The notes below the pieces were generated by a model. That model was given only the letters and a program-made list of their open reading frames with translations, made no database searches and was not told the DNA's origin. From contig NZ_ARVX01000001.1 in the NCBI RefSeq assembly GCF_000384375.1, positions 806,001 to 870,000 on the forward strand: a stretch of DNA of 64,000 nucleotides. Direction: 5' to 3'. Below are positions 1 through 8,995 of this stretch, piece by piece. The stretch comes from Methylotenera versatilis 79 (GTDB lineage: Bacteria > Pseudomonadota > Gammaproteobacteria > Burkholderiales > Methylophilaceae). Each line of letters starts with the position of its first letter. Position 1 is the stretch's first letter. The position numbers and the translations under genes are program-made.

Positions 1-53
1 TTGTATTAATTGCTTTGATGTTAGCCGTTAAAAACCTAAAGGTGCATGAATGA
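1..53 (+). CDS. 3' end of an upstream mxa gene, probably mxaC (partial)
   Basis: An open frame enters from the left edge and ends at a TGA at 51-53, which overlaps the next start codon as ATGA. The 16 visible codons encode a hydrophobic tail followed by basic residues (ending AVKNLKVHE), as expected for a C-terminal membrane anchor. In mxa operons the gene before mxaK is mxaC, a von Willebrand A-domain membrane protein needed for methanol dehydrogenase assembly. The identity is inferred from position and the hydrophobic tail only, since almost all of the gene lies outside the window. Confidence 0.5.
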   Translation, partial: VLIALMLAVKNLKVHE

Positions 54-613
54 AAAACAGAATCGTCCGCATTAACCAAATAATAGGGCTCATTTTTTTG
101 ACAGGATTAATTGGTACGAGTTATGAACTGTATCAATTTAAAAAAATTGAAAAAGTGAACAGGCAATTATTATCTGGCCAGGTTCTGGATATGGAAACTT
201 ATCCATTCCACCAAAAATATTCTGATGCGTATCAACAGGCTAAATCGGGCAACTACAAGCATGCCATACAAGGGTTTGGCCAATTAATGGAGCCGCCTAA
301 AAAAGATCAGGAAAATCAGTTTGAGATTGATAAAAAACTGAAATCACAGATCCATTTTAATATTGCTAATAACTTATTCCGGTCTGGCTTACAAAGATTA
401 GTCAATGAAGATGGTGAACTTCAAGAGGAGGCTAAATTCAATTACTTGCAGGCAAAAGCATCCTATGAGCAAGCTTTAAAACTGGATCCTTATTCAAAAG
501 CGTCAAAGTTTAATCTCAGCTTATTACTCTCCATCATTCCAAAAAATATCAAAACAGTCGCGCAAGATCCATCGGGTATGGAGATTAGTAATTTGCCACA
601 AGGATTGCCATGA
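50..613 (+). CDS. mxaK: MxaK-like membrane-anchored TPR protein
   Basis: 187 aa protein with an N-terminal membrane segment (about residues 10-27) and a soluble part rich in helical TPR-like repeats. The pattern of Tyr, Ala and Leu around residues 60-160 (for example YEQALKLDPYSKASKFNLSL) is a TPR signature. In methylotrophs MxaK is encoded in the mxaACKLD accessory block and is involved in maturation or calcium insertion of methanol dehydrogenase in the periplasm; its exact role is unknown. It is translationally coupled on both sides: ATGA overlap with the previous gene and a 4-base overlap with mxaL. The family is assigned from size, topology and its vWA-domain neighbour. Confidence 0.7.
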   Translation: MKNRIVRINQIIGLIFLTGLIGTSYELYQFKKIEKVNRQLLSGQVLDMETYPFHQKYSDAYQQAKSGNYKHAIQGFGQLMEPPKKDQENQFEIDKKLKSQIHFNIANNLFRSGLQRLVNEDGELQEEAKFNYLQAKASYEQALKLDPYSKASKFNLSLLLSIIPKNIKTVAQDPSGMEISNLPQGLP

Positions 614-1584
614 AAAATCTCATTTCAAAATTGAGGGCAAAATATGAAAGTGTTTTATTAGTATTAGCGTTGGTTTTTTTGCTACTAGCTTTAATCAAAC
701 CCGATATACAACTCAAACAAGAGGTGCATAACTATCTGTTAGTGGCCGATGTTTCGCAAAGCATGAACGCGGAAGACATGAAAGTTGGCAATAAAGTCGT
801 TAGCCGTTTAGCCTACTCGCAGCACATGATGAAACAAGTCGTAAAATCTTCACCTTGCGGGACTTACGTCAGCGTAGGAATTTTTGCGGCCGAGAATGTA
901 GCGCTGCTTTTTATGCCTTTAGAGGTTTGTGCTAATTTCGATATCATTACAGATACCATCAATCATCTTGAATGGCGCATGGCATGGAGCGGTAATAGTC
1001 GCATGACGTTCGGGATCAAAGCGGCAGAAGCGACTTTCCAATACCTTAATATTCCCGCCCAGATGCTTTTCTTTACAGATGGCGATGAAGCGCCTAAAGC
1101 AAATGGCATTAATAAACTAGATATCAGCGATGTTCGCATCGGCAAAAATGTGATATTTGTGGGTGTTGGCGGTACTGACCCGGTCCCGATAAAACGTTTC
1201 AATGCTAACAATAAGTTTGTGGGTTATTGGGGTACAGATGCCGCTGCAGAAAGCGCTGGTGGGGGTATTATGTATAACGATGCTAGCAAAGATGATCCCG
1301 ATCCTCCTGTTGCATATGCTGAGTTTGATCGATTTTTATCGAAACAAGATACTGAACATTTAAAAGACATGGCTAGTGAAATTAAAGGACAATACATTGA
1401 AGGGTCTGATACACCCGGTTTTTACGAATTCGTGCAATCACAAACACCTGCTGCAAAATTTGTAACGGCTTATTCTATAAGATGGATATTATTACTTATT
1501 GCTGTTTTACTCGTACTATCCACTTATTTACCTGATTTACTTTCATATCGTTTAAATAAGAAAAAATTTAATAAGAGCCAATAG
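610..1584 (+). CDS. mxaL: MxaL-like von Willebrand factor A domain protein
   Basis: 324 aa. One N-terminal membrane helix (about 15-32), a periplasmic vWA domain starting at the MIDAS motif DVSQSMN (about residues 48-54), with the second conserved segment FFTDGDEAP near residue 155, and a C-terminal membrane helix (about 290-310) followed by a basic tail. This topology matches MxaL and MxaC of the methanol dehydrogenase accessory operon, whose vWA domains are thought to aid Ca2+ insertion or enzyme assembly. The 4-base overlap with mxaK supports cotranscription. The expected next gene, mxaD, is not found downstream, so the operon either ends here or has been rearranged. Confidence 0.75.
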   Translation: MKNLISKLRAKYESVLLVLALVFLLLALIKPDIQLKQEVHNYLLVADVSQSMNAEDMKVGNKVVSRLAYSQHMMKQVVKSSPCGTYVSVGIFAAENVALLFMPLEVCANFDIITDTINHLEWRMAWSGNSRMTFGIKAAEATFQYLNIPAQMLFFTDGDEAPKANGINKLDISDVRIGKNVIFVGVGGTDPVPIKRFNANNKFVGYWGTDAAAESAGGGIMYNDASKDDPDPPVAYAEFDRFLSKQDTEHLKDMASEIKGQYIEGSDTPGFYEFVQSQTPAAKFVTAYSIRWILLLIAVLLVLSTYLPDLLSYRLNKKKFNKSQ

Positions 1585-1734
1585 CATCCTTAAGGAACAT
1601 TCGACTACTGTATAAAACCAGTTATGTAATTTGATAATTATCATTACGCTGCAGTGAGACTTATATATAGCTCTAACAATCTTTTATTGAACAAACTAAT
1701 TTTGTAAATCTGAAGAATATTCTATTAGGAATCT

Positions 1735-2640
1735 ATGTTTATTGGTTTAAGTGCGTTCCCATTAACACCATTATTTAATGGTTTTTTAGATGAAGAAGCT
1801 TTCATTAAGCTTATTGTTCGGCTCACACAAGCAAAAGTAGATTCAATTGGCGCACTTGGTTCAACTGGGAACTACGCATACCTTTCGCGAAAGGAGCGTT
1901 ACCAGATAGCAAAAATTGCAGTTGATCATTCTGAAAATATCCCTGTCATGGTAAGTATCGGTGCTGTTAGAACATCGGATATCTTATTGCTGGCGGAAGA
2001 TGCTCAATTGGCAGGCGTGGACGCTGTTCTTTTAGCCCCTGTTTCATACCAGAGACTTACACAGGATGAAGTATATTGTTTATATGCTGATGTCTGCAGG
2101 AATCTATCAGTACCGTTATGCATCTATGATAATCCTGGTACGACACATTTTGAATTTAGTGATGAACTGTATATTCGAATCTCCGAGTTACCCAATGTAA
2201 ACTCTATTAAAATTCCTGGCGTGCCGACAGATACTCACCAAGCAAAATCTAGAATTGAGAAACTCCGGTCATTCTTGCCTGCAAAGGTAACAATTGGGAT
2301 TAGTGGAGATTGGCATGCAATGAATGGTATTAAAGCTGGCTGTGATATTTGGTACTCTGTAATTGCTGGGCTCTACCCTAAACTAGCACGTAAAATAATA
2401 CTGGTAGCATCTAGTGATGATTTGCAACTTTATGAATCACTTACTCAACAACTTGAGCCTCTATGGGCGTTATTTAAACAATTTGGAAGTCTAAGGGTAA
2501 TTGCTGCCGTTGCTGAGTTAGAAGGAATAATCACAGAGCCTTGTTTACCTGCTCCACTTATGTCACTGAATCCGGAAGCTCGCAAAACGTTAAATGAAGT
2601 GATTAACCAAATGAAAAATATTTCACTCATTTCTGAATAG
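1735..2640 (+). CDS. Dihydrodipicolinate synthase/N-acetylneuraminate lyase family protein
   Basis: 301 aa, the usual length for this class I aldolase superfamily. Visible hallmarks are the N-terminal GALGSTGNYAYLS segment (the substrate carboxylate-binding GxxGE/T loop region), the YDNPGTT motif with the catalytic Tyr near residue 132, and the Schiff-base Lys in SIKIPG near 160. These make an active pyruvate-dependent lyase likely. The GSTGN loop replaces the GTTGE of true DapA, so lysine biosynthesis is not assured and the substrate is unknown. It lies 15 bases before an ABM-domain gene, suggesting a two-gene unit, and about 150 bases after mxaL. Confidence 0.75.
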   Translation: MFIGLSAFPLTPLFNGFLDEEAFIKLIVRLTQAKVDSIGALGSTGNYAYLSRKERYQIAKIAVDHSENIPVMVSIGAVRTSDILLLAEDAQLAGVDAVLLAPVSYQRLTQDEVYCLYADVCRNLSVPLCIYDNPGTTHFEFSDELYIRISELPNVNSIKIPGVPTDTHQAKSRIEKLRSFLPAKVTIGISGDWHAMNGIKAGCDIWYSVIAGLYPKLARKIILVASSDDLQLYESLTQQLEPLWALFKQFGSLRVIAAVAELEGIITEPCLPAPLMSLNPEARKTLNEVINQMKNISLISE

Positions 2641-2655
2641 GGAATTTTCACTGCT

Positions 2656-2982
2656 ATGTACTCATCAACGTTTATCTTTGCGAAGAAGCAGTTCGATAAC
2701 GAGTTTTATCGCCTAGACCAAGCAATTGCGGAAGCAGCTAAAGAAATCCCTGGCTACATTGGAGAAGAAATCTGGGAAAATCCAAATACAGGGCTTGTCT
2801 CGAATGTTTACTACTGGGAGACCCTAGAATCATTACAAGCTTTAATTAAACATCCAAAGCATTTAGAAGCTAAAGCTGCTCAAGAAAATTGGCTTAATGG
2901 ATATCAAGTGGTTATTTCTGAGGTCATTAAAACCTATGGGGATGCCAAGCTGACTTCTCTGCCGTTATCCAAAGCGGGCTAA
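2656..2982 (+). CDS. ABM-domain (antibiotic biosynthesis monooxygenase-like) protein
   Basis: 108 aa single-domain protein of the dimeric alpha/beta-barrel type. The EEIWENPNTGLVSNVYYWET segment followed by ALIKHPKHLEAK is typical of ABM family proteins, where a His in the last helix region is common. The family includes monooxygenases, haem-degrading enzymes and many uncharacterised proteins, so no reaction can be assigned. It starts 15 bases after the lyase-like gene and is probably cotranscribed with it. Confidence 0.65.
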   Translation: MYSSTFIFAKKQFDNEFYRLDQAIAEAAKEIPGYIGEEIWENPNTGLVSNVYYWETLESLQALIKHPKHLEAKAAQENWLNGYQVVISEVIKTYGDAKLTSLPLSKAG

Positions 2983-3509
2983 GCTCTCCGCTAAGAACAG
3001 CTCACTACAGAGAGTCGGCGTATCCAACAAATCTCTAATGACTACTTTGGTGCCGCTTAGTGTCGATGGGTAAAGTCGGCCCTTTTCGGACTATTAATTG
3101 CCTGTTTTTATTCAGCTTGTTGCTTTAGTTCTGAATAATTTGTTCCAAATCTTAATTTAGTCGTGTAACACCTTCATGAATAGCAATAAATGGCATAACT
3201 AATCTATATTTCTCCATCAATATTGCGGGTTTGCCAATTCTTGCTACACCATCTTCGTTAACAAAGTTATTGTCGTATCGCTTCAGTTCAAATGTATCGA
3301 CCAGAAGCAAAAATCTGGGGGGGGGTTATAAAATCAGGTGGATGGATTTTAAGTATCAGAAGTGAATTTCAGAAGAGTACTTAGTTTCAAAGTTTTATAG
3401 TTATTAACTCACTGATGTTTTGCATCATCCACCCTTTACATTTCCCACCTTTCAAGCTTGCCAGGTTATAGATGTCATAAAAAATATATAACAATCAGAG
3501 AGGGTTTGT
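2983..3509. other. 527-base intergenic stretch with no intact gene
   Basis: Holds no complete gene that I can support. It contains a run of nine G residues at 3317-3325 and a degraded minus-strand reading frame (listed separately) resembling a transposase piece. No clear terminator follows the ABM gene. The start of the TorF-like gene at 3510 is preceded by AGAGAGGG, a reasonable ribosome binding site. Confidence 0.5.
3152..3327 (-). pseudogene. Possible transposase N-terminal remnant
   Basis: Reading the minus strand, a frame without a start codon runs to a TAA at 3154-3152. It contains ARIGKPAILMEKYRLVM and ends IHEGVTRLN. The spacing of a Gly-Arg/Lys-Pro-Ala-(Ile/Tyr) element followed by a Met/Leu-Leu helix resembles the N-terminal region of IS1182/IS5-type DDE transposases. 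There is no catalytic domain, no start, and the frame opens at a G9 tract, so if real it is a decayed fragment. Confidence is low because the similarity is judged by eye. Confidence 0.25.
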
Positions 3510-4364
3510 ATGAAACAAAAAAGAGGATGCCTTTTGGTGTCAGTATTTTTATTCGGAACCACCACGCTTACACAGGCTGAAGAAGTCACTATTACAGATG
3601 CAATTGACATTATTAAAGAGAGTCCAACTGAATTAATTACATCAACACATCATCTTAACGGTAATGTTGGTGTTTACACCGATTACTTATTTAGGGGGAT
3701 ATCATACGGAAGAGGTAGAGGTGCTTTTCAAGCTGCTATTGATTATTCAAATGATAACGGTTTCTTCATTGGGTTGGGTTATACCAACGTGGATAAGGGC
3801 GCCATTTATGGCAACACCTATGAAACAGATGTTTATGCAGGATTCAAGAAAAAGTTTGCTGAAAATTTGGCAGTGACGACAGGTTTTATCACCTACTATT
3901 ACCCACAAAATAACCATTATGTTGGACAGCATCCTCATGTGACGGAACTAAATCTTGCAATTGATTATCGTCAGTTCAATGTTAAATACTCGCATTCGTT
4001 GACTGATTGGTTTGGAGTCAATTCAGTTTCAATGGGGCACCAGATTATCGGCAGTCATGAAATGGGAGTTGGCGACTCTAAAGGCAGTTACTATTTGGAA
4101 GCCAACTACACTACTCAAATTTCGAATTCAAATATTAACTGTGTCATCCATGTAGGTCATCAATCGGTTAATAACTACCATATCGCCGATTACACCGACT
4201 ATTCAATCGGCCTCAACAAGGACTTCACCGTTGCCAACTTAAAAGGTTGGAATGCTGGCATTAGTTATGTGGCACTTGATGCCAATCATGACTGGTATGT
4301 AGCGAGTGATGGCTATAAAACTGCTGAAAACAAATTCTTTGGCTTCATTCGGTTCAATATGTAA
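3510..4364 (+). CDS. TorF-family putative outer-membrane porin
   Basis: 284 aa with a cleavable signal peptide (about 1-23, ending LTQA). The mature part starts with a GNVGVYTDYLFRGISYGRG block (about residue 50), the hallmark of the TorF (TIGR02001) family, and continues as alternating aromatic/polar beta strands ending in an aromatic C-terminal strand (GFIRFNM), as expected of an outer-membrane beta barrel. Substrates of this family are unknown. It is a single gene with its own terminator at 4400. Confidence 0.75.
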   Translation: MKQKRGCLLVSVFLFGTTTLTQAEEVTITDAIDIIKESPTELITSTHHLNGNVGVYTDYLFRGISYGRGRGAFQAAIDYSNDNGFFIGLGYTNVDKGAIYGNTYETDVYAGFKKKFAENLAVTTGFITYYYPQNNHYVGQHPHVTELNLAIDYRQFNVKYSHSLTDWFGVNSVSMGHQIIGSHEMGVGDSKGSYYLEANYTTQISNSNINCVIHVGHQSVNNYHIADYTDYSIGLNKDFTVANLKGWNAGISYVALDANHDWYVASDGYKTAENKFFGFIRFNM

Positions 4365-4399
4365 TACGGGTGAATTTAATCAGTCAAAAGTCAATTTAT

Positions 4400-4446
4400 A
4401 AGCCCCGTTCTTCTCCAAAATTTCTTACTTTGAATGGGGCTTTTCC
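4400..4446 (+). terminator. Rho-independent terminator of the TorF-like gene
   Basis: AGCCCCGTTC at 4401-4410 pairs with GAATGGGGCT at 4432-4441 (9 of 10 positions, one G-T wobble), followed by TTTT. It lies 36 bases after the stop codon. Confidence 0.75.
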
Positions 4447-4667
4447 TCAGATAGTAAAAACTGGCATTCTTATCCCAATGGCAACTCTGTATTACACCCT
4501 AAAAAAACCAATCAAAATTAGCTCATGGCAAACCCTTAACTTGGTGATTATATGATTTCACGCGGCAAAATCACTACCCATTAGCATATGTAATGCCGTT
4601 TCTTACCATCGTATAACAATTGTCACGTCTAAAATCAAACTTCGATTATTACTAAACTGGATTAATT
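4447..4667. other. Intergenic region upstream of the cytochrome c gene
   Basis: No gene seen. With the terminator before it, the total gap from 4365 to 4667 is about 300 bases. It presumably carries the promoter of the cytochrome gene, but I cannot single out convincing -35 and -10 boxes. Confidence 0.3.
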
Positions 4668-5045
4668 ATGCGCACTCAATCACTATTTTTTTCGGCTCGC
4701 ATCCCTAAAGCGGTTACTGCGACCTCCATCACGTTGAAATCTCCGTTATCCATAATATTGGCAGCTACACTTGGACTAGCCTCCCAAGGAGTGCTGGCTG
4801 ACGGCGCCATTCTTGCAGAAAAAGGTAGCTGTCTGATGTGCCATGCCATTGAAAAACGAACTGTGGGGCCAGCATTCAAAGACATAGCTGCAGCATACAA
4901 AGGTCAGGATGTAGAAGATAAATTGATCACCAAAATCAAAAAGGGCGGTCGTGGCACTTGGGGCGTGTTACCTATGCCTCCTAACGAAGGTAAATTAACA
5001 GACGATGAGTTCAGAGAAGTTGTGCGCTGGATCAGAACTCTGTAA
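4668..5045 (+). CDS. Small periplasmic monohaem cytochrome c (c551/c552 type)
   Basis: 125 aa. A long basic/hydrophobic leader (about 1-44, cleavage after VLADG or nearby) precedes a class I cytochrome domain: haem site CLMCH near residue 56-60, GPAFKDIAAAYKGQ as in c551/c552 proteins, and the Met-ligand segment LPMPPN near residue 105. It sits next to and convergent with the mau operon, so it is a candidate electron acceptor in methylamine oxidation, either from the dehydrogenase or from a cupredoxin. That partnership is an inference from position only. Confidence 0.85.
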   Translation: MRTQSLFFSARIPKAVTATSITLKSPLSIILAATLGLASQGVLADGAILAEKGSCLMCHAIEKRTVGPAFKDIAAAYKGQDVEDKLITKIKKGGRGTWGVLPMPPNEGKLTDDEFREVVRWIRTL

Positions 5046-5074
5046 ATCAGCTTTATCGACTCTAATTATACTTT

Positions 5075-5097
5075 AGCGGGCTTGTCCCGCTTTTTTG
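5075..5097 (+). terminator. Rho-independent terminator after cytochrome c
   Basis: AGCGGG at 5075-5080 and CCCGCT at 5086-5091 form a stem with a short loop, followed directly by a T tract. It terminates the cytochrome transcript. The mau operon converges from the other side, and its own end carries no obvious hairpin of this quality. Confidence 0.8.
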
Positions 5098-5229
5098 ATT
5101 TGTAGGATCATGCAGTGTTTGCAAGCTAAAATGTAAGATATGTGAGATAAGAATTCAGATAAACCAGCCTGCAATAGGCCTCTTTAAATTTAATTGCTTC
5201 GTTACTTCGCAGACATGATCTGCATCAAA

Positions 5230-6096
5230 TCAATTTTTCACAATCGGGATACCACGAAATGAGCTTCCACGGCCCATATCCAACTTCATGGACAGTGCTC
5301 CGCTGCCACATTTATCGAGGCACGCACCACAGCGCGTACAGTCGCTATTGGTTACCGTAATGGCTTTCTGGGCAAACAAGGGCGCTAGTACATGAGGTTC
5401 AGGGCAAACTTTGATGCAGTCGGTACAACCTGAGCACGAATCGGTATTGAGTGCAGTAACACGCAACCTACCATAATGCCCAATCCATCTGTAAAAAGCG
5501 CCCACTGGGCAAAGATGCCCGCACCACCCACGACGTGTCACGAGAAAATCAAACAGGAACAATGCTGCGAGAAATGTGAGTCCGGCAGCAGAACTCCACA
5601 TGATTTCACGCTGCAACAGCGTGATCGGATTGATGTTCTCCCAGGCCAGTGTGCCAGTGATTACAGACAGCACTAACGCCATTACCAGCAGCACCGACCG
5701 CAGGTCTTGCGACATGGTCAGGTTGCCCTTTATTTTGAGTTTCTGCCGCAGCCAGTGTGCAGCATCGGTCAAAATATTAATCGGACATACCCAGCTGCAA
5801 TAAATGCGACCGCCAAAAAATGCGTAAAAACCTGCCACAATGGCAGCTCCAATCAGCGCAGTCTGCGCCAGAGGAGCGCCCGCAAGCAGCGATTGAAGCA
5901 GCACGAAGGGGTCGCTAAGCGGCACATTCCAAAACCAGAAACTGGAGGACAGATTACCGTGGGCGATATGCCCTACTTCCGGAATATCAACGACAAAAGC
6001 AAGTACGATCAGAATTTGCAGCGTGCGGCGCATCAGCAGCCAGCGATGGCTTTTCAGGAAAGAAACAATACGCCGGAATAAATTAGCTATTACCAC
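5230..6096 (-). CDS. mauN: MauN, polyferredoxin-type methylamine utilisation protein
   Basis: 288 aa NapH-like membrane iron-sulfur protein. Several membrane segments in the first 200 residues carry CSWVCPIN and CGHLCPVGA cysteine motifs. They are followed by two [4Fe-4S] sites, CSGCTDCIKVCP (about 220) and CTRCGACLDKC (about 254). MauN ends the mau operon and is paired with MauM, much as NapH pairs with NapG; both are dispensable for methylamine growth in some species and their electron donor is unknown. The start is GTG at 6096, overlapping the end of mauM by seven bases. Confidence 0.9.
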   Translation of the reverse strand: MVIANLFRRIVSFLKSHRWLLMRRTLQILIVLAFVVDIPEVGHIAHGNLSSSFWFWNVPLSDPFVLLQSLLAGAPLAQTALIGAAIVAGFYAFFGGRIYCSWVCPINILTDAAHWLRQKLKIKGNLTMSQDLRSVLLVMALVLSVITGTLAWENINPITLLQREIMWSSAAGLTFLAALFLFDFLVTRRGWCGHLCPVGAFYRWIGHYGRLRVTALNTDSCSGCTDCIKVCPEPHVLAPLFAQKAITVTNSDCTRCGACLDKCGSGALSMKLDMGRGSSFRGIPIVKN

Positions 6097-6791
6097 ACCG
6101 TGCGCCCCATGGCGTTCGTACCGGAAACACCCAACCCTAATTCACGCGGCAGCACTCGTATCGCCGCTTCGGACAGTACGCAATGTTTCTCACAGGTGCC
6201 ACAACCTGTACACTTATCGGGGTCCACTGTCGGAATCTGCAACAGGCCTTGCTCGTTCTGTATCGGTTTCAGCGAAATTGCCTCACCCTGGATCGGACAT
6301 ACGCGTACGCAGATACTGCAGGTCAAGCCTTTATAATTTAGGCAGTTTTCGTGATCTACCAACACCGCCACACCCATATCTGCCTTGCGGATATCTATCA
6401 GTAATGGGTCAAGGGCACCGGTTGGACAGGCTTTCACACAAGGAATATCAGTGCACATGCGGCAAGGATCCTGGCGTGCTACAAAAAACGGGGTACCCAA
6501 TGGCGCTTGGTCAGCCCAGCTTGCCAGCTTGAGTATGTCGTAGGGACAATCATTAACACATAAGCCGCAGCGGATGCAGGTCGAATCAAACTCTTTTTCC
6601 GGCAACGCGCCAGGCGGTCTAAGAATTTTGGCAGCACGCGCAGGCCGTGAGAAAATTGCTGCCTGCGCAACAACAGTGCCGAGCATCCCCAGGCCAGCAT
6701 GACGAAATATACGTTTTATGGCTTTCCTGCGCTCTGGCTCTTCTATCACAGACTTGTCCACTGACTCTTTTGCAGGCATATGCTTCGACAT
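6090..6791 (-). CDS. mauM: MauM, ferredoxin-type methylamine utilisation protein
   Basis: NapG-like protein with a twin-arginine-like leader (ERRKAIKRIFRHAG, then a hydrophobic stretch ending PARA) and four iron-sulfur sites: CIRCGLCVNDCP, CRMCTDIPCVKACP, CSICVRVCP and CTGCGTCEKHC. ATG at 6791 is chosen over the TTG four codons upstream because GGAG lies seven bases before it. The family is thought to pass electrons with MauN between the membrane and the periplasm. It is fourth-cluster complete and shows no disruption. Confidence 0.9.
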   Translation of the reverse strand: MSKHMPAKESVDKSVIEEPERRKAIKRIFRHAGLGMLGTVVAQAAIFSRPARAAKILRPPGALPEKEFDSTCIRCGLCVNDCPYDILKLASWADQAPLGTPFFVARQDPCRMCTDIPCVKACPTGALDPLLIDIRKADMGVAVLVDHENCLNYKGLTCSICVRVCPIQGEAISLKPIQNEQGLLQIPTVDPDKCTGCGTCEKHCVLSEAAIRVLPRELGLGVSGTNAMGRTVW

Positions 6792-6843
6792 ATCTTGCTC
6801 CAATCTTAATCTCTATATTGCAGTCATCAATCAGCTTGGCTTA

Positions 6844-7368
6844 TCACTCATCTATCATCATGTTTGCTCGTATCACCGGATGGATCCAGCACCGGAACAC
6901 ATACTCGCCTTCGGCATCATCCGGTACCGTCCAGCTGACAATATCACCAGGAATTTGAATTTCAAGATTGACCACAGTACCGTCAGGATAAGTTACATAA
7001 AGTGCATGTGTAATATTCGAACGGTTTTCAATCTCGATACGATCTTTGCGTTTTGGAACAAATGACCACGCTTCAAGCTCATGATGAGACAGCGTCATTT
7101 TGTGCAGCTTTGCTCCTGGGGCCAACGGAGTAACTACGCCCTGTTCCGCTCTGGACGGGTAAACTTTTTCTGAAGAATCATGTACTGCAGGATGATGTTC
7201 AGTTGCACTATAAGCGGATGTACATACGCTCAAGGTCATAGCTGCTATCAAGATCACATCACAGAATTGCAATCGCGGAACACTGGCTTGGTTTGTATTA
7301 ACAACACCGAGCAAGCCTGTAATCGGTTTCGCTACGATATCCTCTATTTTCTTTATACGCATACTCAC
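6844..7368 (-). CDS. mauL: MauL, cupredoxin-like methylamine utilisation protein
   Basis: 174 aa. A hydrophobic leader (about 36-55, ending SAYSA) is followed by a cupredoxin-like domain of about 110 residues, with [16 protein letters not shown] (first His) and the C-terminal [16 protein letters not shown] block. The latter holds Cys, His and Met in the order expected of a type I copper site. MauL is found in betaproteobacterial mau clusters that lack amicyanin (mauC). Its role is not settled, but the visible Cys/His/Met arrangement makes copper-mediated electron transfer plausible. The GTG start overlaps the mauG stop by four bases; an ATG two codons in is an alternative. Confidence 0.8.
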   Translation of the reverse strand: MSMRIKKIEDIVAKPITGLLGVVNTNQASVPRLQFCDVILIAAMTLSVCTSAYSATEHHPAVHDSSEKVYPSRAEQGVVTPLAPGAKLHKMTLSHHELEAWSFVPKRKDRIEIENRSNITHALYVTYPDGTVVNLEIQIPGDIVSWTVPDDAEGEYVFRCWIHPVIRANMMIDE

Positions 7369-8387
7369 TCCGGCATCTTTGGGTAATCCACCCTCAATGG
7401 GCCACCATCCAAAGTCTCAACAAACTCGATTAAGGACAACATTTCCACCTCGGTAAGTTCAAATGGTTTCATTTCCAGCGAACGGCTCTTACGGTCAATG
7501 CCACCCTTTTCATAGTGTTTGATCGTTTCCTCCAGACTCGACATGGAACCATCGTGCATATAGGGACCATTAATCGGCAGATCACGCAACGATGGTGTCT
7601 TGAATGCATACTGCATGAGCGTTACCTCTGGTGGCACCTTTGCACCTCGGCCCAGGTCGTCGGTACGCAACCCGATATCGTGGAAGCTGTCATCAGTAAA
7701 TCGCCATGATTTATGGCAGGAGGCACATTGCGCCTTGCCTGTAAACAGTTTAAAACCGCGCTTGGAGCGCTCGCTGATAGCGCTTTCATCACCAGTAACC
7801 CAACGGTCAAAAGGCGAAGTATTGGAAACCAGCGTTCTCTCGAAACTAGCCAGCGCTTCGGTAATGCGTTTTTTGTTAACACTGACATCACCAAAAGCCT
7901 GCGTGAACAAAGGGCGATACCCTTGAATACTTTCCAAGCGTGCTACCACGCTCGGCAAATCAAAATTCATTTCATGCTGGGTAGTAATCGGCAGCACAGC
8001 CTGAGCCTCTAAAGAACCGGCACGGCCATCCCACATCAAGGCTGAAAGCCACGCGCTATTGAGCACGGTTGGGGTGCGGCGTGCATTTGCTACACGTTCT
8101 GAACCCAGAGGACGTAAACGGCCATCACTCCAGCGCTTATCTGGCGCATGACATGTGGCACAAGACATACTATTGTTGCGAGAAAGACGCGTATCGAAAA
8201 ACAACGTTTTGCCAAGATTTGCTTTTTCTTCCGTCAATGGATTGGATGAAGGTGACGGAATTCCCTCCGGCCGACGATAATCGTTTTTTGAAACTATATC
8301 GCCAGCGTGTGAAACACACGTCACCGCCATGTTCATGATAAGAATCAGGCCCATTAAGCAAGTACCGAGCCTAGTTCTCATTTTCAT
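7365..8387 (-). CDS. mauG: MauG, dihaem enzyme for TTQ cofactor biogenesis
   Basis: Periplasmic dihaem c-type enzyme of the bacterial cytochrome c peroxidase superfamily. It completes the tryptophan tryptophylquinone cofactor on MauA by oxidative cross-linking. Counted from an upstream TTG at 8408, the haem sites are CATCH at 83-87 and CASCH at 228-232. The Tyr in [10 protein letters not shown] (about 299) occupies the place where peroxidases have the Met axial ligand, and this Tyr is the diagnostic MauG feature. ATG 8387 is preferred because it gives a normal signal peptide (MKMRTRLG to VSHAG) and avoids overlap with mauA. All catalytic elements are present. Confidence 0.92.
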   Translation of the reverse strand: MKMRTRLGTCLMGLILIMNMAVTCVSHAGDIVSKNDYRRPEGIPSPSSNPLTEEKANLGKTLFFDTRLSRNNSMSCATCHAPDKRWSDGRLRPLGSERVANARRTPTVLNSAWLSALMWDGRAGSLEAQAVLPITTQHEMNFDLPSVVARLESIQGYRPLFTQAFGDVSVNKKRITEALASFERTLVSNTSPFDRWVTGDESAISERSKRGFKLFTGKAQCASCHKSWRFTDDSFHDIGLRTDDLGRGAKVPPEVTLMQYAFKTPSLRDLPINGPYMHDGSMSSLEETIKHYEKGGIDRKSRSLEMKPFELTEVEMLSLIEFVETLDGGPLRVDYPKMPE

Positions 8388-8388
8388 T

Positions 8389-8958
8389 TTAGCTAGCCTT
8401 ACCAACAACTGGTGAAATGGTGCAGTGATATGTCATATCATCATTATCAGCACCGAAACACCAAACGATGTCGTTGTTGAACTCTGGACGATACACTGGC
8501 AACTCACCTTGTGTATTGAAGCAGCCGCAACGAGTGGCAGTTTGTTTACCACAGCAGTCACGGTACGCAATCAGATATGTCTGACCATCGCCAGGGTTGA
8601 AGCAACTGGCAACCCATGAGCTTGGTGACAGGCTTGAACCTGGTGGGCAAGAAGTCAAGCTACCACCATTACAATCACATATTTGACCGTCAATAGAGCA
8701 ATGACGCCAGTAGTCACAAGCTTTTGGATCTTTATCCTGTGGCACCCATCCACGTTCACGGGTCATGCTGTTAACACTGGCTGCCTGTGCTTCACCGAGA
8801 CCAAGACGAGCGCGACGGTCAACTGGCAGCAAAGGTAACAGTGCTGAACCTGCTAAAAACATACCTAGTTTACCGATAAAGCTACGGCGGCCAGTGTAAT
8901 TGGCAGTGGTACGCGCCAATTTTTCAATGGTAGAATCAAATCGTTTGTTTTCTTTCAT
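8389..8958 (-). CDS. mauA: MauA, methylamine dehydrogenase small (beta) subunit
   Basis: 189 aa precursor. An unusually long leader with the twin-arginine pattern [10 protein letters not shown] (about 23-32) and a signal region ending about residue 60 is followed by a cysteine-rich mature domain with 12 Cys (six disulfides in the family). The two tryptophans that form the TTQ cofactor are W115 (PSSWVASC) and W166 (DIVWCFG), separated by 51 residues as in the known enzyme (57 and 108 of the mature chain). It oxidises methylamine to formaldehyde and ammonia in the periplasm together with MauB. AAGGAAAAC precedes the ATG. Confidence 0.97.
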   Translation of the reverse strand: MKENKRFDSTIEKLARTTANYTGRRSFIGKLGMFLAGSALLPLLPVDRRARLGLGEAQAASVNSMTRERGWVPQDKDPKACDYWRHCSIDGQICDCNGGSLTSCPPGSSLSPSSWVASCFNPGDGQTYLIAYRDCCGKQTATRCGCFNTQGELPVYRPEFNNDIVWCFGADNDDMTYHCTISPVVGKAS

Positions 8959-8995
8959 TTTGTTTTCCTTATCCTAAATATTTGAACTTTTAGAC

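Noticed and set aside
5476-6532. Several plus-strand open frames opposite mauM and mauN
   Set aside because: They mirror the long minus-strand iron-sulfur genes and encode no recognisable protein.
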